Shown: positions 18,288 through 27,561, numbered from the stretch's first letter. The stretch: DNA of 64,000 nucleotides from Planctomycetota bacterium (GCA_029259915.1 JAJDED010000039.1:1-64000), one strand, 5' to 3'. Notes: generated by a model not told the origin, from the letters alone. Translations and numbers: made by a program.

Positions 18288-18715
18288 TTATCGAGCCGCA
18301 ATCCGCCGTCTGCTCATTACCAAGCAGAAGGCGGCTAGGGCTAGAGTGCAGGCGGTCGGCTCTGGCACCGAAGCAGCACTCAGAAAGTTTGGATCTGGAG
18401 CCCAAGCATCTAGCAGGATGCCCAAGTCGAGGCCGTCTACTGGGTCGCTGCTGTTGAGTTCGCCGCCGGAGGGTGGAAGCCAATGCCATCCCAGTTGATC
18501 AGCAGGATGCCGAGGTCGAGGCCATCGACGAAACCGTCCGTGTTTAGGTCGGGCCACGCGGGTGTCGATGTCGTTACGGTCAACAGCGTGTAACCTGTTA
18601 AATCGTATGCGGTGAGGTAGCTTAGAGTGTAGTCATGATTTGACAGGCGAAAATGTTCTCCGTGAGTATCCGGCGTCTCTGCAATGTCGCAAGTGCAAGA
18701 AGGAATGTTGGGCGA
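18288..18715 (-). pseudogene. Frameshifted remnant of a dockerin/PEP-CTERM gene
   Basis: On the minus strand one frame reads HGEHFRLSNHDYTLSYLTAY ... WPDLNTDGFVDGLDLGILL, then stops. A second frame continues with GGELNSSDPVDGLDLGILLD and a PEP-CTERM tail (SVPEPTACTLALAAFCLV, then RRRIAAR). The two dockerin halves normally sit in one frame, so at least one frameshift separates them, and no intact 5' part with signal peptide was found. The track line 18288-18557 shows only the second half. A sequencing error is a possible alternative to true decay. Confidence 0.7.
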
Positions 18716-18843
18716 CAGAGATCAAATAGGTTGAAGCTCTTTGGTTTCTTTTTGCAGGTCATTGTCTACAGCTGCTTGGTTGTAGGTTGGGGCAATGAAA
18801 GAAGAGGGAGGGGCTCGGCCCCTATGCAACTTGTCTGATGGCC

Positions 18844-20394
18844 TTATCTCTGGCTGCATCTCGCATAGCTTAAAGCGACAATACTGAAACAAGCAAGACA
18901 TAACGCAGTTGGTTCAGGAACGACGGTCGATGTGGCTACAATAGACTGTGTTAAACCAAAGTTTCTTTGCCAAGACAGGAAATCAATTCCGTCTACTACA
19001 CCATCAACGTTAGCATCCCCATCTTGGAAGGTGGCGTACGGCTGCTTCCCATAGTTGCTTGCCCACGTATCCAAGTCTATTTCGTCGACATCGCCATCCA
19101 AGTCGAAATCTGCTTCAATCGCTTCAGTTACCGTTCCATCTCCAAATGTGGAAGCTAGTTCTGTTGCTTGGTTGAATGAATAAATCTCAACATCTAGGGG
19201 AATGCCAGAGCCCATTACCGGTAACTGTGATAGTAGAACAGTCTGAACTAGAGGGTCTAACAGAAAATCAACAGGTGAAGTTAGAGCATCGACCACTGTC
19301 CAGGTTCCGAAAAGAGAAGAGAATGAATCTCCATTGCTGACCGCACCTGCTGGGACGGACAAAAGAAGATCACCATTTAGGTCAGTACCGAATACTACAA
19401 GTCCATCCGATGCTGCTTCAGCTAAGTCCGTGGGTATTGGGACAGTAACCTCACCATTTGTGTCGACATCCAATATACTCAAGCTATTTAAACCACTTGT
19501 CCCAAAAGTGAATAGGTCAGCTGATCGCATATTACCACCGTTTGAAAACACGAACGGATTTACCTGTATCTTCATCACATCCCACAAATTGAATCCACTT
19601 CCACTGCCGCAACCAGGCAGCGCATCTATTGATACCGGAGGGGGAACGAACTCGTAGCTGATGCCAAGACTCTCCAGCATGGCTCCGTCTGAGCGAGTGA
19701 TGGGAACGTTTGCCAGTTGCACATAGATTCCTGCGTGTCCAGTTCCTTGGCTCCACGCTTGGGTGAATACATTTGTAGAGACAGTCAATGAACTGCCGCT
19801 CCCGGTCGAGGTCAGTGAACCAGGCATTGTTACATCTAACGAACCTCCATTCAAGGGTAGCCCGATAAACGTTCCCGATTGATCAAAAATCATGCCATTA
19901 TGAAGGTCTTGCTGCCCAGATTCTTCATTACTAAAGTCGGCGCCAGTAACGTTGATAGACATTCCTGCGATGGCAGCATCAAAGCCCTGGCCATCTGGAG
20001 CTTGCGTCTCCATGTAGACTTCAAAGTGCATTAGGAAGTTGAATTGATTAGAACCGGTTTCAATTGACGTAAGCAAATTAAAGTCATCAATAATTCTCAA
20101 CTCAGCCCATCTTGATGTTGCATTCCCGTCTATGAGGCCGGGCTGACCTGCTGAATGGCTGATGCTGGAAGAAAAACCGGCTCCTGCACCATTGATAACA
20201 CACCTGCCGTTACTATCGCTTTTACGATGTCCCAGCGCAACAGGAGCATCTGCAACATCACCGGAATACAACACAGTATCATATGTAATAGTACCAACTC
20301 TGGAATTTGCCTGTATCTGGTAAGCATGAACAGGGGCGCTAGACAGAACCAAGGTCAATACTGCAAGTGTTGCTGAGGAGGATTGGCGAGTCAT
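18844..20394 (-). CDS. Secreted dockerin/PEP-CTERM protein, paralogue B
   Basis: 516 residues with signal peptide (MTRQSSSATLAVLTLVLSSAPVHA) and AAGGA ahead of the start. It aligns with paralogue A throughout: YSGDVADAPVALG, AGIYVQLANVPITRSDGAMLE, FNLWDVMKIQVNPFVF. Dockerin-like loops DFDLDGDVDEIDLDTW and DANVDGVVDGIDFLSWQ precede VPEPTALCLACFSIVALSYA and a short basic end. It lacks the extra tail of paralogue A. The paralogues point toward one another with the small PEP-CTERM gene and a remnant between them, consistent with an old inverted duplication. Function unknown. Confidence 0.82.
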   Translation of the reverse strand: MTRQSSSATLAVLTLVLSSAPVHAYQIQANSRVGTITYDTVLYSGDVADAPVALGHRKSDSNGRCVINGAGAGFSSSISHSAGQPGLIDGNATSRWAELRIIDDFNLLTSIETGSNQFNFLMHFEVYMETQAPDGQGFDAAIAGMSINVTGADFSNEESGQQDLHNGMIFDQSGTFIGLPLNGGSLDVTMPGSLTSTGSGSSLTVSTNVFTQAWSQGTGHAGIYVQLANVPITRSDGAMLESLGISYEFVPPPVSIDALPGCGSGSGFNLWDVMKIQVNPFVFSNGGNMRSADLFTFGTSGLNSLSILDVDTNGEVTVPIPTDLAEAASDGLVVFGTDLNGDLLLSVPAGAVSNGDSFSSLFGTWTVVDALTSPVDFLLDPLVQTVLLSQLPVMGSGIPLDVEIYSFNQATELASTFGDGTVTEAIEADFDLDGDVDEIDLDTWASNYGKQPYATFQDGDANVDGVVDGIDFLSWQRNFGLTQSIVATSTVVPEPTALCLACFSIVALSYARCSQR

Positions 20395-20991
20395 ATCAAT
20401 TCCTTGTTACTTATAGCGAGATTTCCCATTTGGAATTGCCTGGAACTACTCCAGGCACGGAATGTCGCCTATTACAACAGCACGTCCCTAGTATCCGCGA
20501 AATGCCCGGATGATGCCAGCAAGTTTACCTGCATTGGAGGGCGCAAACACCCAAATTCGGCCAAACGCTAACGGACAGCGGTGTATCTGACTTCAGCAGA
20601 TAGCCCCCGAGCCGAAGGTACAGAGGTGATTCCGACCGCCATGGGAATGTCGCATATTTGCCCTCAATTATTGGGATTTTGGCACCTCGCTAAGACGCGT
20701 CGGAGTACAAGGCCGATGCAGATTGGGAAATTCGCTAAATCCCCTCGGATTCATCGTCCTGGGCACTTTGAGTGCCGCTACAAATCCACAAAACGTCCGT
20801 ATTGGGACACTTCTCATGCTGGCCACCCCGTAAACACTTACTTCAGCGCGACACATCTAAATTGGCCACCGTTTTCCTTAAAGCTGTTGACACACACAAA
20901 CCAATATGTTACTTTTTAGTCACGTATTGGCGGCGGCCGTTGGAGGCTGTTTTTTTGCTTGTTTTACGATGTTTGTTATGAGGCACGGTTT
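20395..20991. other. Intergenic region with inverted copy of upstream block
   Basis: 597 bases between divergent genes. The block at 20575-20724 matches 15308-15450. Small plus-strand ORFs here (20581, 20772) lie over that block and show no family features. Confidence 0.55.
20575..20724 (-). repeat. Conserved noncoding block upstream of PEP-CTERM paralogue B
   Basis: Reverse-complement counterpart of 15308-15450; similarity fades abruptly on the gene-proximal side, while the coding regions are similar again. The region between block and gene has diverged. Confidence 0.7.
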
Positions 20992-21420
20992 ATGAATCTT
21001 GAAGAATTAACCCTGGATATCGAACAACACATTGACGTGAATGCCCCGATTGGCGAGGTGTTCGATGGCGTCGTGAAGCAGTTCGGCGAGCGGAGTGCCA
21101 CACCCGACGGCAGCCCGATGCCGCTGGTGCTCGAAGAATTTCCCGGCGGACGCTGGTTTCGCGATTTGGGTGGCAACACGGGCCACTTTTGGGGCACAGT
21201 CCAGGTGATCAAACCGCCACAACTGCTCGAGATCAGCGGGCCGATGTTTATGTCGTATCCGGCAGCCAATCACATCCAGGTTCGCCTGGAAGAGCAGGGC
21301 GGTGGCACCCGCGTCACACTTCGGCATCGGGCACTGGGACTTATCGAAGAAAATCACCGCACGGGCGTGAACAGCGGCTGGCAAAACTATTTAGTAAGGA
21401 TCAAATCCCATTGCGAATAA
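20992..21420 (+). CDS. SRPBCC-fold (AHSA1/START-like) protein
   Basis: ATG 20992 (MNLEELTLDIEQHIDVNAPIGEVFDGV) has GAGG upstream and gives 142 residues, the usual size; the track start is 33 bases earlier. Features such as INVNAP-like strand 1, FPGGRWFRDLGGNTGHFWGTVQVIKPP and a C-terminal helix with GWQNYLVRIK match AHSA1-type SRPBCC proteins, which form a ligand-binding cavity. It is followed 40 bp later by an ArsR-type regulator, a common genomic pair in which the regulator probably controls the SRPBCC gene. Ligand unknown. Confidence 0.82.
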   Translation: MNLEELTLDIEQHIDVNAPIGEVFDGVVKQFGERSATPDGSPMPLVLEEFPGGRWFRDLGGNTGHFWGTVQVIKPPQLLEISGPMFMSYPAANHIQVRLEEQGGGTRVTLRHRALGLIEENHRTGVNSGWQNYLVRIKSHCE

Positions 21421-21460
21421 ACGTTCGCAGAAGATTAAACATTCACAAAAGCTTGAGGCC

Positions 21461-21781
21461 ATGGACGATTCTCTCGAAGCGGTGTGGAAGGCACTCAGCG
21501 ACGCCACGCGGCGCGAGATTCTCGATCTATTGCGGACGGGCCCCAAAACTACTTCGGAGATCGTCGAGCAGTTTTCGCATCTGACACGCTTCGGGGTGAT
21601 GAAACACCTGGACGTGCTGCGGACCGCCGGCTTGGTCAATACGCGAGCCGAGGGCCGACGACGAATCAACTCGCTCAATGCCGTGCCAATACGACAAATT
21701 TACGAGCGTTGGGTCAGCAAATTCGAAGAACAGTGGGCTATCCAACTGATCGCCCTGAAAGATTCGTTAGAAAAAAAGTAG
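21461..21781 (+). CDS. ArsR-family winged-helix regulator
   Basis: 106 residues. Starts MDDSLEAVWKALSDATRREILDLLRTGPKTTSEIVEQF, the typical ArsR helix-turn-helix entry, with recognition-helix region RFGVMKHLDVLRTAGLV and a wing (TRAEGRRRINSLN). No Cys-based metal site (such as ELCVCDL) is present, so it belongs to the non-metal SRPBCC-associated branch. The C-terminal PIRQIYERWVSKFEEQWA helix likely mediates dimerisation. It is probably cotranscribed with the SRPBCC gene and autoregulated. Confidence 0.87.
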   Translation: MDDSLEAVWKALSDATRREILDLLRTGPKTTSEIVEQFSHLTRFGVMKHLDVLRTAGLVNTRAEGRRRINSLNAVPIRQIYERWVSKFEEQWAIQLIALKDSLEKK

Positions 21782-21820
21782 CCCAAATAGTACACAAGCG
21801 TTCAGTTCAGAAAGATAAGA

Positions 21821-21948
21821 ACCACGGATGACACGAGTTTTCACGGATCAAGCGCTCTGTTGAACGTACCCTGTCGTTCATTAGACGAATGCGAGACCAA
21901 GGAATGTATTTATACCTGGAATCCGTGAATATCTGTGTGATCCGTGGT
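21821..21948. repeat. Inverted repeat, ACCACGGAT type
   Basis: Left arm ACCACGGATGACACGAGTTT, right arm ending CTGTGTGATCCGTGGT. Same type as 33263-33407; about 70 bp of unrelated sequence between the arms. Confidence 0.7.
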
Positions 21949-22019
21949 CGCAACCTTTTGTAAACGTACTAATTCTTACTACAAGTTTCCCTTCCACCAC
22001 TTTTTTGAGGCATGAAGAA

Positions 22020-22517
22020 ATGAACACAAGAGACTTTATCAAACTGTCGCTAGAAATGAGCAAAGGCTGGATTTCCGGTTTGCTGGCTGACATGCAAGAC
22101 CAGCCGACAACGCAGCCGACATCCAACGGAGGCAACCATCCGCTCTGGATTCTCGGCCACGTGGTGCAAGCCGAGTCGTTTCTGCTCGACGAATGTATTC
22201 AGGGCAAACCGAATCGCTTCCCAGAACTCAAAGAGCTCTGCGGCATCGGCAGCGTGCCCCAAACCGATGCGTCGAAGTATCCGTCGATGGACGACATGTT
22301 CGCATCATTCGAACAAGTGCGCGGCGACGTAATTGCGTTGCTCGACACGATTGGCGAAGACGACCTGGACAAAGCGACAGCCGCCCCCACGGAATTTGCG
22401 GATTGGTTTGGCACCTACGGCCAATGCTTTTCCGCTATGATCGTCCATCCCTCGTTCCACGCCGGACAAGTTTCCGACGCCCGCCGCGCGGCAGGACGCG
22501 GTCCGCTGATGATGTAG
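22020..22517 (+). CDS. DinB-family protein
   Basis: 165 residues from ATG 22020 (MNTRDFIKLSLEMSKGWISGLL); the track uses a TTG 15 bases upstream. The four-helix DinB/DUF664 pattern is visible, with candidate metal ligands in GNHPLWILGHVVQAES and in VHPSFHAGQVSDARRAAG. Family members bind a divalent metal, and some act as thiol-dependent transferases; this one is unassigned. It converges with a PEP-CTERM metalloprotease gene, leaving only 25 bp between stops. Confidence 0.8.
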   Translation: MNTRDFIKLSLEMSKGWISGLLADMQDQPTTQPTSNGGNHPLWILGHVVQAESFLLDECIQGKPNRFPELKELCGIGSVPQTDASKYPSMDDMFASFEQVRGDVIALLDTIGEDDLDKATAAPTEFADWFGTYGQCFSAMIVHPSFHAGQVSDARRAAGRGPLMM

Positions 22518-22542
22518 AGGGAAAAAATTGAAGCACGGCTTG

Positions 22543-23430
22543 TTAGCGCCGGCCAAAACGGTTCGGCGCTAACCAAGCCATGAGCAATGCAATCGACCCG
22601 CAAAGCGACATGGTTCCAGGTTCCGGCACGACCGTAAAACCAATATCTCGCAAGGATTGGACCGTCGTGTTGCTCAAAAAGGGCTCGCCAAAGTCGGGGT
22701 CGAGCGCGCCGGTCATCAATTCCAATGCCGAATCGCGGCCCATGGGATCTAAAATCCCCGTGCGCGGATCGAGGCTCCAGGGATCGCTAGGATTGCCCTC
22801 CTGGCTGCTGCTGCGCATCAATTGATTCCAGTGTGTATTCTGTGTGCCGCTGCTGCCGGCTAATTCCACCGGCACAAAGGTTGCCGCGGCGTCGAACTCG
22901 CCCTGGTAAGCGGCCACGCCAAATGGCCCCGTGTACTGGCCAGTCGTGACCACATAAACACCGTTGGCCGTCCACTGCGTGCCGATGCCCAACACGTGGC
23001 CCATCTCGTGTGCCACAATATCGTCGAGAAAATTGGCGCCCTGAAATTCCGTATTGGGCGGCGTCGGCCCCGAGCCGTCCCAACTGAAAAAAGTATCGAC
23101 CACTGCCGGATTGACAAACAGATTGCCAGCCGTGGAAAGCAGAAACCCACCCTGCGAGGTACTCGCGCTGGGCGACGCGGCAGCAAAAGCTGATCCTGCC
23201 TGCACATTGATGGAAATCCCAGTGAGACTGATCCCCGGTTGATAACCGGTGACAGCATTTTCCCAAAGCACTTCGGCGCTAGCCAAAGCCACGCCAAGCT
23301 TCTGCTGTTGGCTAACTGTGAAACCGGTGGGATTGATGGTGAATGTCAAATCGAACTGGCCACGCACCGTGGGCGCGTAGCCAAGCAAAATAAGTAGTGT
23401 TGTGCAACATGAAATTGAATATCGAAACAT
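22543..23430 (-). CDS. Secreted zinc metalloprotease-like PEP-CTERM protein
   Basis: 295 residues. Signal peptide (CCTTLLILLGYAPTVRGQ), then an N-terminal DLTFTINPTGFTVSQQQ region and the zincin motif IVAHEMGHVLGIG (HExxHxxG), with a plausible third ligand downstream. It resembles NF038122/leishmanolysin-like extracellular metalloproteases of planctomycetes. The C-terminal VPEPGTMSLCGSIALLMAWLAPNRFGRR is a PEP-CTERM signal. Expected to be exported and processed by exosortase. Substrate unknown. A 410-bp gap precedes the gene, so it has its own promoter. Confidence 0.82.
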   Translation of the reverse strand: MFRYSISCCTTLLILLGYAPTVRGQFDLTFTINPTGFTVSQQQKLGVALASAEVLWENAVTGYQPGISLTGISINVQAGSAFAAASPSASTSQGGFLLSTAGNLFVNPAVVDTFFSWDGSGPTPPNTEFQGANFLDDIVAHEMGHVLGIGTQWTANGVYVVTTGQYTGPFGVAAYQGEFDAAATFVPVELAGSSGTQNTHWNQLMRSSSQEGNPSDPWSLDPRTGILDPMGRDSALELMTGALDPDFGEPFLSNTTVQSLRDIGFTVVPEPGTMSLCGSIALLMAWLAPNRFGRR

Positions 23431-23841
23431 CGGGGGACTCCCTAATGGCAGTGAGGGTTAAAAAACAGCGCATCGGGAGTCCAAAGAACACCCGGCGAAA
23501 ATCTCCACGACAAGTTCCACCGTGGAGGCTGAAAAGAAGGGCACACAGAGATTCCGTGTGTTGTGTGCCGACTAAGAGTTTTTTCGCACGAGCAAAAAAC
23601 CTGATTTCGTCTATTGTGCCCCAAATATTGACTTGCTTCTATTGTATTTTGAAATCACACGTTCGGCAAGAAAATAGTGGAAAACAAGCATTTCAGGCGA
23701 TTCTCGCCCGCGATTTGCAGGAAAAACTGCTCAAACACGAAAGATGGGTGCCGCCGTAGGATGGTGCCGCTAGGCCCATTGTTCCGAGGGATTCTGAACC
23801 GAACGAATCAATGGGCCGCCGCTTCGCTTTGGCCCACTCGA
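23431..23841. other. Intergenic region with a hairpin
   Basis: 411 bases. An 8-bp stem GGCACACA/TGTGTGCC at 23540-23569 is followed on the minus strand by CCTTCTTTTC, so it may terminate the upstream membrane gene or act as a leader hairpin. Nothing else recognised. Confidence 0.45.
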
Positions 23842-24354
23842 CTATTGTATCGTAAACCAAGCCCCCGTAGGCGACCTAGCAAATGTAACGAGTATACCAA
23901 GCGCTACTGAAAATAGAGCCGTTGCGATGAACATCGAACGCAAACTGAATCGCCACTTTATCCAGGAGAAAGATATGGAGATCGCGGTCAGCAGTACGGG
24001 GAACCAATGTGGTATCGCTATGAACCGGAGTCCGGACGAAGACAAGCTAAGATGAAAACCGAAGATAGTACTTTCACCGAGATTTTGTTGCAGCCAAAAT
24101 GCTTTACTGATCGGATAGCTATCCACAAACCATTTTGCCAATTGGCAACTGTCACCAATAATCTCTATGGAATGCACGGTGAGCACACCGTTCATTGATC
24201 CTGCAACGAAGCCTCTCTTATCAGTGATGCCCCACACCAGCCCTTCCTGCCACGAATAACTTCGTACCCATAATACTATCAACACACTGCACACAATCAG
24301 ACACACCGCAGACACGAAGAATTGCAAAACTCGGAGAAATCGTATCCGAAACAT
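23842..24354 (-). CDS. Hypothetical membrane protein
   Basis: 170 residues with an N-terminal membrane helix (VLQFFVSAVCLIVCSVLIVLW), a middle domain, a hydrophobic segment near IPHWFPVLLTAISI, and a C-terminal helix headed by KWRFSLRSMFIATALFSVALGILV. The RFSLRSMFIATALF pattern recurs in many planctomycete membrane proteins of unknown function. It has no obvious operon partner. Codon use is less GC-biased than housekeeping genes here. Confidence 0.65.
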   Translation of the reverse strand: MFRIRFLRVLQFFVSAVCLIVCSVLIVLWVRSYSWQEGLVWGITDKRGFVAGSMNGVLTVHSIEIIGDSCQLAKWFVDSYPISKAFWLQQNLGESTIFGFHLSLSSSGLRFIAIPHWFPVLLTAISISFSWIKWRFSLRSMFIATALFSVALGILVTFARSPTGAWFTIQ

Positions 24355-24826
24355 TTTGTTTGCTGTTCAAATGTGCTTGATTCCTGGCCAAGAGATTGTC
24401 GCATTAAACACCCGACACTGGAAACTGTCCGAGAAGGTGCATTACCGACGAACTCGCTGATACAGAATACTTTGTATACCACAACAAGAGTTACGGCCCT
24501 AGGTCTGGTTGCGAAGTGCCGTCGGGTGCGGGTGTCAGCGACAGTCGTTCGAGGTTGACGTTGCCACCGAGTGAGCATATTCGAGCGATTGTCAGTCCGC
24601 CGCGGCGGAAGAGGGAAACACGGTCGTTTCAGAGATTTGCCTCCTGTCGCAAGCGACACCGACACGTGTCCGACGACGCCAATCCGATGGCAAAGCTGGT
24701 TGCGGACAAGTGTCGGTGCTATCCTACCCGATTGCAGAATGCGGAATGATTGCTGGTCACTCTGCGTCCCCAAATCCGAATCCCATTCACCCGACGCTAG
24801 CGCGTTCGGCTCACGATTGATCGCCC
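24355..24826. other. Intergenic region
   Basis: 472 bases between the membrane gene and gluQRS. No tRNA or supported gene; the 186-aa minus ORF here overlaps the real membrane gene and has no family features. A half REP copy at 24789-24811 precedes gluQRS. Confidence 0.45.
24789..24811. repeat. Half copy of the GCTAGC REP family
   Basis: Matches the right arm of 13754-13813 (ACCCGACGCTAGCGCGTTCG). It ends 15 bases before the gluQRS ATG, so it occupies the leader. Confidence 0.7.
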
Positions 24827-25771
24827 ATGCCCCGCACACGTCTTGCCCCTTCGCCAACCGGTGCTCTGCACCTGGGGAATGCTCGCACCTTTCTGGTGAA
24901 TTGGGCCCTGGCTCGGCAGCGGGGTTGGCAGATTGTGTTGCGGATCGAAGATCTTGATGGGCCGCGGTTCAAAGAGGGTGCTGCCGAGCGGGCGATTGAG
25001 TTGCTCGGTTGGCTCGGCATGGATTGGGACGAGGGGCCATACTTTCAGCGATACGATCTTGCGCCCTACCAAGAGGCAACTGTTCGGCTGGCAAACGCAC
25101 GGCAGGTTTATCCTTGTCGATGCACGCGGAAAGAAATCGAGCTGGCAAGTCTCTCCGCACCCCATGGCGATCAACACGAGTTGCACTACCCGGGCACCTG
25201 CCGACCAGATTCAGACGTTCCGGTTAATACCGACCTGCTGGGCACAACTGGCGTTGCCTGGCGAGTGCGGGTGCCGTCGGGGGCTACGAATTTTGTCGAT
25301 GCGTTTTGCGGCGCGTATGAATACGACGTTGGCAAAACGGTCGGCGATTTTCTCGTCGGCACAAAACTCGCTTTGCCCAGCTATCAGTTGGCGGTAGTGG
25401 TCGACGATGCCCGACAAAGGATCGATGAAGTAGTTCGTGGCGATGATCTGCTCTCGTCGACTCCCCGACAAATGCTGCTCTACAAACTGCTCGGCATTGG
25501 CCCGTTGCCAACCTATACGCATTTGCCGCTGGTTGTTGGTCCGGATGGAAATCGGCTCGCCAAGCGGCATGGCGACAGCCGGATCGCGCATTATCGTGAG
25601 GAAGGAATCACAGCGGAACGGATTGTTGGATTGCTTGCCGAGTGGTGCGGCTGCGGACCGCGCCGAGAAATGATCTCCGGCGAGTTTCTCGCTTCGTTCG
25701 ATCTGGCAAAAATGCCCACGGAGCAAATCACCTTTACGCCAGCGGACGAGGCCTGGCTTACAGAGAACTAG
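24827..25771 (+). CDS. gluQ: Glutamyl-Q tRNA(Asp) synthetase
   Basis: 314 residues, about the size of GluQRS (YadB), well below full GluRS. The class I HIGH-like segment is RLAPSPTGALHLGNARTFLVNW; then LRIEDLDGPR and the KMSKS-like GNRLAKRHGD. It lacks the C-terminal anticodon-binding domain of GluRS. The Cys cluster (YPCRCTRKEI, YPGTCR) probably binds zinc. Function in the family: attaches glutamate to the queuosine base at position 34 of tRNA(Asp). A REP half copy lies immediately upstream. QueD-like protein is encoded 5 kb away. Confidence 0.9.
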   Translation: MPRTRLAPSPTGALHLGNARTFLVNWALARQRGWQIVLRIEDLDGPRFKEGAAERAIELLGWLGMDWDEGPYFQRYDLAPYQEATVRLANARQVYPCRCTRKEIELASLSAPHGDQHELHYPGTCRPDSDVPVNTDLLGTTGVAWRVRVPSGATNFVDAFCGAYEYDVGKTVGDFLVGTKLALPSYQLAVVVDDARQRIDEVVRGDDLLSSTPRQMLLYKLLGIGPLPTYTHLPLVVGPDGNRLAKRHGDSRIAHYREEGITAERIVGLLAEWCGCGPRREMISGEFLASFDLAKMPTEQITFTPADEAWLTEN

Positions 25772-25805
25772 AGTATTGGTAATAATTCAGCCGAATGGGA
25801 GCAAT

Positions 25806-25954
25806 AGAACGCGGATGCACACTGATTGAGCGGATCAACGCAGATTCGCAAGATATTTTGTTATTCTTTAAGCCGACTTTGGTCGCCAGAGTTCATCTCG
25901 GTTCGGTCGTTCAAATCCGTGAAGATCGGCCTAATCGGCGTTTATCCGTGTTCT
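25806..25954. repeat. Inverted repeat, GAACGCGGAT type
   Basis: Left arm AGAACGCGGATGCACACTGA, right arm ending GCGTTTATCCGTGTTCT; imperfect reverse complements between the convergent gluQ and desaturase genes. Confidence 0.6.
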
Positions 25955-25985
25955 ACTCCTGCAGTCGGCTGAAGTGTCACGAATT

Positions 25986-27107
25986 TTATTTTTGGCTGTT
26001 TGCGCGGGCGGTGCGCCAGAGAGTTGCCAACACGCCGATTAGCGAGTTGGCGCTGCACTTTCGGTAGGGAGAATCGGCCGGCAGGTCGCGCATCAATCGG
26101 CGATGGGCGGTGGGCAGCGCGTGGTAGGGCATCGTGGGAAAAATATGGTGCAACGCGTGATAACGCAGCCCAACCGGTGCCCAAAGTTCGCCCGAAAATG
26201 GGTTCTTTGGGAAATCGACCGAATCGAGCATCTGCTCAACAAACGTCATTTGTGTGCCGTCGTTCGTCCACCGATGGGCCCCCAGTGTGCGGACGTTGTT
26301 GATCGCCACAATAAACACGCCCGTCAAATACGCGTGCAACAAAAAGGTGAGTGGCATCGGCTCGTCGAATACCAATCCAAACGAAGTCGTCATCCGCAAG
26401 CCGAGAAACCAGATCCACACAAAGCAGCCAAATTCCTGCAGCTTCATAATCCGCCGCGTGCGCAGCGTCGGCAATGGTCGAATGTAGGTCGGGTCCATGA
26501 TCATCGACGAAGCGTGTTGATGCACCCACACTCGCAGCCGAGGACTAAACCATGTCAGCGGCGTCAGCACTCCGAACCGCACGATGGCCAAGATCGGAAT
26601 CACCAGCACTTGCGAGAGGTAGAACACAATCTGCCAGGCCGGCAATCGTGCCAATGGAATGTATTCCCCATCTTCCTTCGTGCCATAGTGCTTGCGGCGA
26701 TGGTGATCGATATGCGTGTAGTAAACGAACGTCGGCACTAAAAAAGGAATCCCGCAGAGTAAATTCCACACAATGCGGAAGACGGTAAACTCCCCGGCAC
26801 GGATGTGGATGAGCTCGTGGATAAACAGCGCGCAACGATAATAGAGCAACGAGGAAACCACAAAGCAGACGATTCGCAGGGGCCAATGCCAAGCCGGATC
26901 AGCAATAAGATTCTGCGGAAACTCGACTAAGGTGAACGCCGCCACGCCAATCGTCCAACTCAAGAGAAAGTCGGTCCAGTAGATCCAAGGATTGGGTGTA
27001 AAGAAGTCGCCCACAATACTGCGGGCCTCGGAAAGCGAGAATTCCCCGGGGCCAGCTTCCTGAGTGGTCGCGGACGATTCCATGGATGGTTCGACAGTTT
27101 GCGACAC
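25986..27107 (-). CDS. Membrane fatty acid desaturase
   Basis: 373 residues with the three histidine boxes of the membrane desaturase superfamily: HELIH, HIDHHRRKHYGT and HALHHIFPTMPYH. Two groups of hydrophobic helices flank them (TDFLLSWTIGVAAFTLVEF; IVCFVVSSLLYYRCALFI). Di-iron enzymes of this type insert double bonds into acyl chains or hydroxylate lipids; the position specificity cannot be read. The conserved RRKHYGTKEDGEYIPLA follows. The gene is divergent to the ketosynthase-like gene 454 bp away, so a lipid role for both is plausible but inferred. Confidence 0.88.
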   Translation of the reverse strand: MSQTVEPSMESSATTQEAGPGEFSLSEARSIVGDFFTPNPWIYWTDFLLSWTIGVAAFTLVEFPQNLIADPAWHWPLRIVCFVVSSLLYYRCALFIHELIHIRAGEFTVFRIVWNLLCGIPFLVPTFVYYTHIDHHRRKHYGTKEDGEYIPLARLPAWQIVFYLSQVLVIPILAIVRFGVLTPLTWFSPRLRVWVHQHASSMIMDPTYIRPLPTLRTRRIMKLQEFGCFVWIWFLGLRMTTSFGLVFDEPMPLTFLLHAYLTGVFIVAINNVRTLGAHRWTNDGTQMTFVEQMLDSVDFPKNPFSGELWAPVGLRYHALHHIFPTMPYHALPTAHRRLMRDLPADSPYRKCSANSLIGVLATLWRTARANSQK

Positions 27108-27561
27108 CTCGGTCTTCTCCCGCAGCTTGAAATATCAGAGTACGCGCCGAGGCCAGCAGCACGATTTTTGGCAAGCAAAAGCGATCGACCCGAACGTACC
27201 TCTTGGGGTCGCTTAAGCAAATCTTCCCTCGGGAACCGAGTTTATCGCGAAAGGTGATCCGTGGCTAGTCAAACAACCGGTAGATGGTGTCCTAAGAGGT
27301 ATGTTGTCGCTCGCCTGAGGAATGACCAAGCCCTAATGACCAATGCCCAATGCGGAGATTTCTTGGTCATTGGACATTGGGTTTTGGTCATTTTTTGCTC
27401 GCAACATATCAACTGGGAAACTACCAACCCGCCAGGCAGCTTGTTGCTCTGCAACAGGGGGGATAAACTGAGTGGTCCTAAACACTGTTCCCTGCTTTAT
27501 TCGCTGCTCTGACTTACTCCCCATGGCAAGAGTCCAGCCGACCTGACCAGAAGTTTTTCTC
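27108..27561. other. Intergenic region between divergent lipid-related genes
   Basis: 454 bases containing the AATGACCAA inverted repeat (27320-27392) and presumably two promoters. No gene supported. Confidence 0.5.
27320..27392. repeat. Inverted repeat, AATGACCAATGCCCAATG type
   Basis: AATGACCAAGCCCTAATGAC and a right arm ending GACATTGGGTTTTGGTCATT. Each arm contains two or three near copies of the same 10-mer-like word. Confidence 0.75.

Noticed and set aside
24297-24857. 186-residue minus-strand ORF
   Set aside because: Overlaps the membrane protein gene and the gluQRS leader; no signal or domain.
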